This document shows positions 33,528 to 37,910 of a stretch of 37,910 bases of DNA, one piece after another. Made by a program: the position numbers and the translations under genes. Every line of letters begins with the position of its first letter. The stretch's first letter is position 1. The notes under the pieces were generated by a model that saw only the letters and a program-made list of their open reading frames with translations, had not been told where the DNA came from and did not search any database. The stretch is from Rhizobium halophilum. GTDB lineage: Bacteria > Pseudomonadota > Alphaproteobacteria > Rhizobiales > Rhizobiaceae. The stretch is from positions 1 through 37,910 of the forward strand of contig NZ_JAKJHS010000016.1 in assembly GCF_021648825.1 (NCBI RefSeq), given 5' to 3'.

Positions 33528-33719
33528 ATGCGCGAGCCTCACCGCCGTAAGACGGCGATGGAGATGAAGGTCAAGTCGAAGATCGCCCGGGTGAAGAAGA
33601 AGCACCTCGGAATCACGAAGCCGAAGTCGTCGCTCAGCGACGGCCGGTTCAAGCGGCTGATGGACGGTACGGTTGTTGACCGCCGCACGGGCGAACTCGT
33701 CGGAGGACGGCATCGATGA
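33528..33719 (+). CDS. Small basic protein, start uncertain
   Basis: 63 residues from ATG 33528 (GAGGAG 12 bases upstream); later ATGs at 33558 and 33564 are possible. The end AMEMKVKSKIARVKKKHLGI, then PKSSLSDGRFKRLMDGTVVD and RRTGELVGGRHR, is very basic and well ordered, like small nucleic-acid-binding proteins. Unknown family. Confidence 0.5.
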   Translation: MREPHRRKTAMEMKVKSKIARVKKKHLGITKPKSSLSDGRFKRLMDGTVVDRRTGELVGGRHR

Positions 33720-33837
33720 CAGATAGGGCTGCGGTGACGGATAGCGAGTGCACGAAGGTTGAGCGGGATGAGACATGTCCTGTCGCCTATCCCTCGCTGC
33801 TCTGGGAGGTATGCAACCGCAAAGGGCTAGTATCTCG

Positions 33838-34098
33838 TCAGGTTGACAGCCTCTGCTCCTGCAGAGCGGGTATAAAGGGGTTCGGGGGCACTTCCTGGAG
33901 CGCGACCTCATGCAGGATGGAGAGAAGATCCTGCTTTACATCGTTGCTGAGCAGCAGGTTCGGATCAGTTGCCGCCACCATGATGGTACGACGCACGATG
34001 CGTTCAGCTATCGCGCTAGAGGACGTGTATCTAGCCGCAAAGCGCGTCAGGCTGGTCATTTCTGGACTGCGAAGATTCGAAAAGCTTAATGCAACCAT
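33838..34098 (-). CDS. Small early protein, unknown function
   Basis: 86 residues from ATG 34098, with GGGGAG eight bases upstream. Helical: MVALSFSNLRSPEMTSLTRF, AARYTSSSAIAERIVRRTIM, DVKQDLLSILHEVALQEVPP. No HTH is clear, so it is not a convincing repressor. First gene left of the four small leftward genes. Confidence 0.5.
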   Translation of the reverse strand: MVALSFSNLRSPEMTSLTRFAARYTSSSAIAERIVRRTIMVAATDPNLLLSNDVKQDLLSILHEVALQEVPPNPFIPALQEQRLST

Positions 34099-34321
34099 CG
34101 GCGCTTCTCCCCTGAGGTCGCAGGCGAGAGCACGTAGTAACCCTCAGTCGTCACCGCCTAAGTCTTCGGTTGGTGACGATGTCGACAGTGTACGCTTATC
34201 GGCAGATGAGTCCATACCGCCCCTTGAAACGAAGAGGGTAAGCGAATGAAACTGGCGAACTCACCCGTTTCGTCCTGGCCGCTCCAGCGCAAGCAATCTC
34301 CGGCCCCAGCATCCTTTAGCC

Positions 34322-34510
34322 TTACGGACCTAGTCTCCTTAGGCGATCGCATTCATCGGGCGGCATCACGGCCTCAAGTACCGCGTCGACCTTGGGTAGA
34401 AAAGCAGTCCACATCGGCCTGCCATCAATCACTCCGTTCTCCGGCAAGCCCTCCAGCCTACACAGCGCTCGCGCTGCTCGCTCGCGAGGCTCCTGTTTGC
34501 GCACCTTCAT
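34322..34510 (-). CDS. Small early protein, rhizobial type
   Basis: 62 residues from ATG 34510, with GGAGG six bases upstream. MKVRKQEPRERAARALCRLE, then GLPENGVIDGRPMWTAFLPK resembles a family of about 60-residue rhizobial proteins with ERAARALCR...GLPEN...PMW. Function unknown. Confidence 0.65.
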   Translation of the reverse strand: MKVRKQEPRERAARALCRLEGLPENGVIDGRPMWTAFLPKVDAVLEAVMPPDECDRLRRLGP

Positions 34511-34551
34511 TGAAGTCCTCCGATCGGGCTTCGAACGTACCTTTAGGCGAC

Positions 34552-34797
34552 CTACGAAGATTTCCGGCTGTCTTCCAAGGTGTCTTTTCGGCTTTCTGTG
34601 GCGAGGTCATGAAGACCATGTACTGCGCCCGGCCTACTGCCTGCAGCCATGATGACGGCATAAAACGCGCCGCGTGTTATTTCCTTCTTTGTCGCCTTCG
34701 GATGCACCTTCCTAACGGCTTCGAAAAGATCTTTGGGCCTCATCTTCGGCTTGGCCAATTCGGAAACCGTCTTCGCAATCTTCTCGATCTCGGTCAT
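34552..34797 (-). CDS. Small early helical protein, rhizobial type
   Basis: 81 residues from ATG 34797, GGAGC five bases before. MTEIEKIAKTVSELAKPKMR, PKDLFEAVRKVHPKATKKEI, TRGAFYAVI: helical, Lys-rich, with a winged-helix-like helical pattern known from small Rhizobiales proteins. Possibly DNA-binding. Function unknown. Confidence 0.6.
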   Translation of the reverse strand: MTEIEKIAKTVSELAKPKMRPKDLFEAVRKVHPKATKKEITRGAFYAVIMAAGSRPGAVHGLHDLATESRKDTLEDSRKSS

Positions 34798-34905
34798 AGC
34801 AGCTCCATTGTTGCCAAGGAGCTTGAAAGGCAAGTCGCTGTCACAATCAAGCATGCAGCTTACGAAGTAAGTCCCATCGCTCCCCGACCGTTACCAACGG
34901 GTACA

Positions 34906-35097
34906 TTAGTGGAGGCTAGAGCCCTTGGGCGCGAGATCATTCATGACCTGAGCGAGTTCGATGGCGGTCACTTCGTTGAGGAGCACCATAGGGACTCCGT
35001 CGAAGACCACTGCCAATCCAGTTCCGCACTCGATCACAGACCAGGAGCCCTCGCTGTCTCTGACTGCCTTGAAAGCTCGATTTACGGAAATGCTCAT
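34906..35097 (-). CDS. Small early protein, unknown function
   Basis: 63 residues, MSISVNRAFKAVRDSEGSWS, VIECGTGLAVVFDGVPMVLL, NEVTAIELAQVMNDLAPK. Beta-rich then helix, natural composition, but a weak ribosome site. Not recognised. Confidence 0.45.
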   Translation of the reverse strand: MSISVNRAFKAVRDSEGSWSVIECGTGLAVVFDGVPMVLLNEVTAIELAQVMNDLAPKGSSLH

Positions 35098-35175
35098 GAA
35101 GCGGCAAACATGCGCTCACGGCCAAAGTTGCAGCGCTATCGTCCCAGCTGAGGGAGGTCGGGCGATGAAAACAGC

Positions 35176-35340
35176 CTACTTAATGATCGCGCCGGGCCTG
35201 CCTTGGCTGCCAACGCGCCGCCGCGCATCCTTTATCTCTTCCTCGGGCGTCTTAGTGACGTCGACGAATTCGGGATACCGTTCGTGCCCGTCCTTTCTGA
35301 CCATCTCCTTGTCTGCTTCATTTGCCGTTTTCTCTGCCAT
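35176..35340 (-). CDS. Small charged protein
   Basis: 54 residues from ATG 35340 (MAEKTANEADKEMVRKDGHE, RYPEFVDVTKTPEEEIKDAR). Charged, mostly helical, no family recognised. It is the first gene of the leftward early operon that I can support. Confidence 0.45.
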   Translation of the reverse strand: MAEKTANEADKEMVRKDGHERYPEFVDVTKTPEEEIKDARRRVGSQGRPGAIIK

Positions 35341-35448
35341 CGTCGCTCTCCTACTTGATTGCCGTCCTAACTGCGGAGACCGCGAAAGGATGCATCGCGT
35401 CCGCAACCGGAATCGGAAGAGAGCTGTGGATGACCTGCTTGTGGATAG

Positions 35449-35730
35449 CGGGGAAAGTGGGGACCGACGAACACGACCGTTGACCTTTCACGCAACGTTC
35501 CGCGCCTTGGTCTCAATCGGGCCGAAGTAGCCGCTGCGATCGGCGTCAGTGCGAACACCGTAGACCTGATGGTTCAGGAAGGTTTTCTTCCGAAGCCGCG
35601 GAAGTGGCACACCCGCAAGGTGTGGCTGGTCTCGGATGTAGTCGCCGCGATGGCTTCTTGGCCCGAAGAGGGCATGCCGGCGAACAGGGAGGACGCGGAC
35701 GACGGTGAAGACTGGCGAGCGTCTGCATGA
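35449..35730 (+). CDS. Excisionase-like HTH protein, start codon not identified
   Basis: An open frame with a clear product: VPRLGLNRAEVAAAIGVSAN, then TVDLMVQEGFLPKPRKWHTR, KVWLVSDVVAAMASWPEEGM. This is the short HTH protein with GLNR.EAA..IGVS and a basic wing that rhizobial phages place before the integrase. Its TGA overlaps the integrase ATG (ATGA). Upstream of the HTH no ATG, GTG or TTG occurs in frame after the TAG at 35446, so either a rare start is used or a base is lost near 35470. It would direct excision. Confidence 0.6.
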   Translation, partial: RGKWGPTNTTVDLSRNVPRLGLNRAEVAAAIGVSANTVDLMVQEGFLPKPRKWHTRKVWLVSDVVAAMASWPEEGMPANREDADDGEDWRASA

Positions 35731-36893
35731 CAGACGTGGCGAATATCGATCTGCCGTACATCGAAAAGAACAAGAGCCGGCATGGCACGATGCGGTACTA
35801 CCTCCGCATCGACGGCAAGCGCATCTGCAGACTGCCAGACGACATCCAGAGCGAGGAGTTCACGAGGGCGTACTGGAAGGCCCGCAACGCTGCCTTGCCT
35901 CTCAGCGGGGCTCCTGCTGCTCCCCAACTCATATCCGCGATGGTGAAGCCGAACAGCTTCCGCTGGCTGTGCATGGAGTACATGCGGTCTAAGGAATTCA
36001 CTCAGCTCGACCAGACCGCACAGACCCGGCGCCGGAACATCATGGAGGCGATGTGGGATGAGCCATTGCACCTGGCTAAGCCGGCAGGCCCATTCTTCGC
36101 GGACATGCCGCTGAGCAGGATGGACGTGGCGAACGTCGAGGTTCTGCGAGACCGGAAGAAGGCTGTGCCCTTTGCCGCCGACGAGCGCCTGAAGGTGCTG
36201 AGGCAAGCCTTCGACACCAAGCGCAACGGTGAGCCGCTCACGACCAACATCCCTCGCCTCGTTTCGCCCTTCCGGGCTCACTCTGATGGGCACGAGACGG
36301 CCACGCCGGCGGAGCTTGAGCAGTTCATCAAGCACCACGGGATCCGCTCAAAGGCCGTGCTCTATCTGTCGATCGCGATGTACACCGGCCTCAGAGTATC
36401 TGACCTTGCGGTTCTAGGTCCGCAGCATCGCCGCGCCGACGCTTTCCACCTCCGGCTCTTCAAGAACCGAAACAGGACGCCCGTCGACCTGATCGTGCCG
36501 CTGCACCCGATCCTGGAGGGCGTGCTCGCTACGCACAAGGTCACCGCCCTCACCTATCTGGTGACGGAGTTCGGAAAGCCGTTCAGCGTGAAAGGACTCG
36601 GCAATCGAATTTCGGATTGGTTCAGGCAGGCGGGGTTGCCGCACCTGACATCGCATTCGGTGAGGAAGGGGCTTGCCACAGACGTCGCGCACAACGAGGC
36701 GACGGACAACATGCTCGAGGCGATGTTCGGGTGGCGGGACGCGAAGACATCCAAGATCTACACGCGCAATGCAGAGCGTGCCCGACTAGCAAGGCAGACG
36801 GTCGCGAAGATCAGTTGGGATGGGATTGGAAGCAAGCTGCTGACGCCCAACGAGGCCGACGAAGGTGTGGCAGGGTGTGGCAGCGGCGGTTGA
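35727..36893 (+). CDS. int: Tyrosine-family site-specific integrase
   Basis: 388 residues, complete. The catalytic set of a tyrosine recombinase is present: Arg223 (GLRVSDL), His310 and Arg313 (HSVRKG), Trp336 (GWRDAKT) in place of the second His, and Tyr345 (KIYTRNAE). The N-terminal arm and core-binding part (residues 1-190) is typical of rhizobial prophages. Coupled to the Xis-like frame. Next to the prophage end, it drives integration at the attachment site. Confidence 0.95.
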   Translation: MTDVANIDLPYIEKNKSRHGTMRYYLRIDGKRICRLPDDIQSEEFTRAYWKARNAALPLSGAPAAPQLISAMVKPNSFRWLCMEYMRSKEFTQLDQTAQTRRRNIMEAMWDEPLHLAKPAGPFFADMPLSRMDVANVEVLRDRKKAVPFAADERLKVLRQAFDTKRNGEPLTTNIPRLVSPFRAHSDGHETATPAELEQFIKHHGIRSKAVLYLSIAMYTGLRVSDLAVLGPQHRRADAFHLRLFKNRNRTPVDLIVPLHPILEGVLATHKVTALTYLVTEFGKPFSVKGLGNRISDWFRQAGLPHLTSHSVRKGLATDVAHNEATDNMLEAMFGWRDAKTSKIYTRNAERARLARQTVAKISWDGIGSKLLTPNEADEGVAGCGSGG

Positions 36894-36929
36894 TATTGCT
36901 TCGAAATTATTTCAGACCAAGTGTGGCAG
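36864..36929 (+). repeat. Three copies of GTGTGGCAG at the integrase 3' end; candidate attachment or arm sites
   Basis: GTGTGGCAG occurs at about 36865-36873 and 36875-36883 (back to back as a 10-base GGTGTGGCAG repeat, inside the last codons of the integrase) and again at 36921-36929. Such spaced short repeats at an integrase end can be arm-type binding sites or the att core. The left attachment site is out of the window, so this is unproven. The 37.0-37.3 kb region beyond holds one doubtful small frame and no tRNA that I can see. Confidence 0.4.
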
Positions 36930-37055
36930 CCGGGGGCTCAACGTAAGGTGTACGCTCACTTTTCCAACTCCGGGCGAGGCCTCCAATTTCAGCGACCTTA
37001 CCAGAGCTACAGATAGACCGTGTCTGGCATTTGGCAGACCCCCAGGTTCTGACGG

Positions 37056-37208
37056 ATGAAATCACCGTGTGAGAACGCTTGGTACGACGTACAGTACGGC
37101 CTGCGATGTGTCGGCTCCTGGCGAGCGCTGCTTTGGCTGCGGGAGCATCACCCTCCTTTTGCTCGGCTTCCCGACCTGTGCCTGGTCGGCTCACGCAATT
37201 TCAGCTGA
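37056..37208 (+). CDS. Possible 50-residue protein in the flank
   Basis: MKSPCENAWYDVQYGLRCVG, SWRALLWLREHHPPFARLPD. The composition is natural enough (Trp, Tyr, Cys) to be a remnant of a real gene, with AGG ten bases upstream, but it is short and I know no family. Confidence 0.25.
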   Translation: MKSPCENAWYDVQYGLRCVGSWRALLWLREHHPPFARLPDLCLVGSRNFS

Positions 37209-37265
37209 TGACGCATGAGTGGGGTAGAGGACAGCGCGCTTAGGTGCTGTCGGCAACTCACGGAG

Positions 37266-37287
37266 CAAGGGCGAAGCATCGCCCTTG
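37266..37287 (-). terminator. Hairpin downstream of the small lipoprotein gene
   Basis: CAAGGGCGA-AGCA-TCGCCCTTG, a perfect 9-bp stem with a 4-base loop, three bases after the minus-strand stop codon. No T run, so a terminator or stabilising hairpin. Confidence 0.5.
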
Positions 37288-37289
37288 GA

Positions 37290-37391
37290 CTAGTCGTAGT
37301 GCGGGCGGGTGGCCGGAGGCTCATAAACAGAGTGATCAGTGGTCGAACAACCTGCCAGGATTGCGAAGGTGATCAGAAAAATGATACGCAC
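37290..37391 (-). CDS. Small lipoprotein (33 residues)
   Basis: GTG start at 37391 with GGAGAG five bases before. MRIIFLITFAILAGCSTTDH, VYEPPATRPHYD: a short signal peptide with the lipobox Leu-Ala-Gly-Cys (Cys15) and a small polar tail. Membrane-anchored after lipidation. Similar tiny lipoproteins are widespread in Rhizobiales. Likely the first host gene past the prophage. Confidence 0.65.
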   Translation of the reverse strand: MRIIFLITFAILAGCSTTDHSVYEPPATRPHYD

Positions 37392-37417
37392 GTAACTCTC
37401 CAAAACTTAATTCTTGC

Positions 37418-37455
37418 AAGGCAGCATCTGCTGTAACGCATTCAGATGCTGCCTT
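37418..37455. terminator. Strong hairpin between host genes
   Basis: AAGGCAGCATCTG-ctgtaacgcatt-CAGATGCTGCCTT, a perfect 13-bp stem. On the minus strand it lies between the stop of the repeat-protein gene (37506) and the start of the lipoprotein gene (37391), so it probably ends the repeat gene transcript. Confidence 0.7.
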
Positions 37456-37505
37456 ACGGGGCTAACCTTTAACCCTCCACCAGACAACGTCCAAACAGGC
37501 TCCGG

Positions 37506-37910
37506 TCATTTACCGCCGCGCTTGCTACCGCCGCCTTTTCCGGGACCAGGGCCGTGGTCATGGTCATGGTCTGCACCGTCGCCGTCATCGTTCTTGCCAC
37601 CGGCGTCGCCCTTGCCCTTGCCACCGGCATTATCCTTGCCCTTGCCGCCGGCATTGTCCTTGCCCTTGCCGCCGGCATTGTCCTTGCCCTTCCCGCCGGC
37701 ATTGTCCTTGCCCTTCCCGCCGGCATTGTCCTTGCCCTTGCCGCCGGCATTGTCGTTGCCGTTGCCGCCGGCATTGTCGTTGCCCTTGCCGCCGGCATTG
37801 TCCTTGCCCTTGCCGCCGGCATTGTCCTTGCCGTTGCCGCCGGCATTGTCCTTGCCCTTGCCGCCGGCATTGTCCTTGCCGTTGCCGCCGGCATTGTCCT
37901 TGCCCTTGCC
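37506..37910 (-). CDS. Gly/Lys/Asp/Asn repeat protein, 5' end beyond the window
   Basis: No start codon is in the window, but the frame is open from base 37910 to TGA at 37506. It encodes tandem 8-residue units GKGKDNAG (with GNGNDNAG and GKGNDNAG variants), then GDAGGKNDDGDGADHDHDHG and a basic Gly end (PGPGKGGGSKRGGK). The other frames over this stretch give an Ala/Arg/Met-rich product with no function and are shadows. The Asp-Asn-Gly pattern and His-Asp run suggest metal or polyanion binding in an exported protein, but this is inference. Host gene. Confidence 0.6.
   Translation of the reverse strand, partial: GKGKDNAGGNGKDNAGGKGKDNAGGNGKDNAGGKGKDNAGGKGNDNAGGNGNDNAGGKGKDNAGGKGKDNAGGKGKDNAGGKGKDNAGGKGKDNAGGKGKGDAGGKNDDGDGADHDHDHGPGPGKGGGSKRGGK
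37616..37910. repeat. 24-bp tandem repeat, about 12 units
   Basis: The unit GCCGCCGGCATTGTCCTTGC plus CCTT recurs head to tail with single-base changes (CCTT/CGTT, GTCC/GTCG, TTGC/TTCC). The period equals 8 codons, so length changes keep the reading frame. It continues past the window end. Confidence 0.9.

Noticed and set aside
33716..34249. A plus-strand frame of 177 residues starting in the stop of the basic-protein gene
   Set aside because: From about 33838 it is antisense to a better supported minus-strand gene, and its residues look random there. The first 40 residues are possible but unproven. The 34099-34321 gap stays unassigned.
34246..35151. A 301-residue plus-strand frame across the early region
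   Set aside because: It is antisense to three short minus-strand genes that have good ribosome sites and conserved-looking products; its Cys, His and Ser-rich content is that of a shadow frame.
37469..37894. A 141-residue Ala/Arg/Met-rich repeat protein on the minus strand
   Set aside because: Shadow frame of the 24-bp repeat; the Gly/Lys/Asp/Asn frame is open to the window end and has a sensible non-repeat C-terminus.
37616..37910. CRISPR array
   Set aside because: The repeats are contiguous with no unique spacers and code in frame for a protein.

Overview
The window is most of an integrated tailed prophage (siphovirus-like, HK97-type head) in an alphaproteobacterium, most likely a member of the Rhizobiaceae or a close relative. 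The evidence for the host group is several DUF982 proteins (a family almost confined to Rhizobiales), rhizobial-type small early proteins and tyrosine integrase, an alphaproteobacterial chemoreceptor and GC-rich codon use. The right prophage end lies just after the integrase (about 36.9-37.2 kb). The left end is outside the window, which opens inside a tail-fibre gene. No lysis cassette and no clear CI-type repressor are visible.

Layout. From 24.0 kb leftwards, almost all minus strand, runs the late operon: small and large terminase (23.9-22.0), an SGNH hydrolase (21.9-21.3), DUF4055 portal (21.0-19.6), scaffold (17.9-17.1), major capsid protein (17.0-16.0), head completion proteins (13.1-9.7), tail terminator, tail tube, a tail chaperone pair with a -1 frameshift site, tape measure (8.0-6.1), distal tail and hub proteins, a long J-like tip protein and a tail fibre. 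A leftward early operon (about 35.3-27.2 kb) carries small unknown proteins, a DnaB-like helicase, an HNH nuclease and a DUF6362-like protein, and ends at a hairpin near 27.0 kb. A DNA-binding Xis-like frame and the integrase read rightwards at 35.4-36.9 kb. Between the early and late operons (24.8-26.9 kb) is a small cargo block: a glycine-rich C-terminal-anchor protein, a heme-oxidase-like membrane protein, a glycine-zipper peptide and a GNAT acetyltransferase.

The striking feature is how many single genes sit on the plus strand, against the phage operons. Inside the late operon there are a full methyl-accepting chemotaxis protein, an AAA ATPase, a cupin, a small membrane protein, a TIGR02391 (HEPN-like) protein, and DnaJ-type and zinc-ribbon miniproteins. 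Inside the early operon there are four intact DUF982 genes and one broken copy. These look like morons, many with a good ribosome binding site.

A second striking feature is that at least five conserved structural or cargo genes (portal, head morphogenesis, gp10-like, NlpC/P60-like, SGNH) and probably the tail fibre are each broken by a single base. The reading continues perfectly in another frame. Either the prophage is decaying or the assembly has indel errors.

Right of the prophage is host DNA: a tiny lipoprotein gene and the 3' part of a gene made of about twelve 24-bp repeats coding for a Gly/Lys/Asp/Asn/Ala repeat protein.
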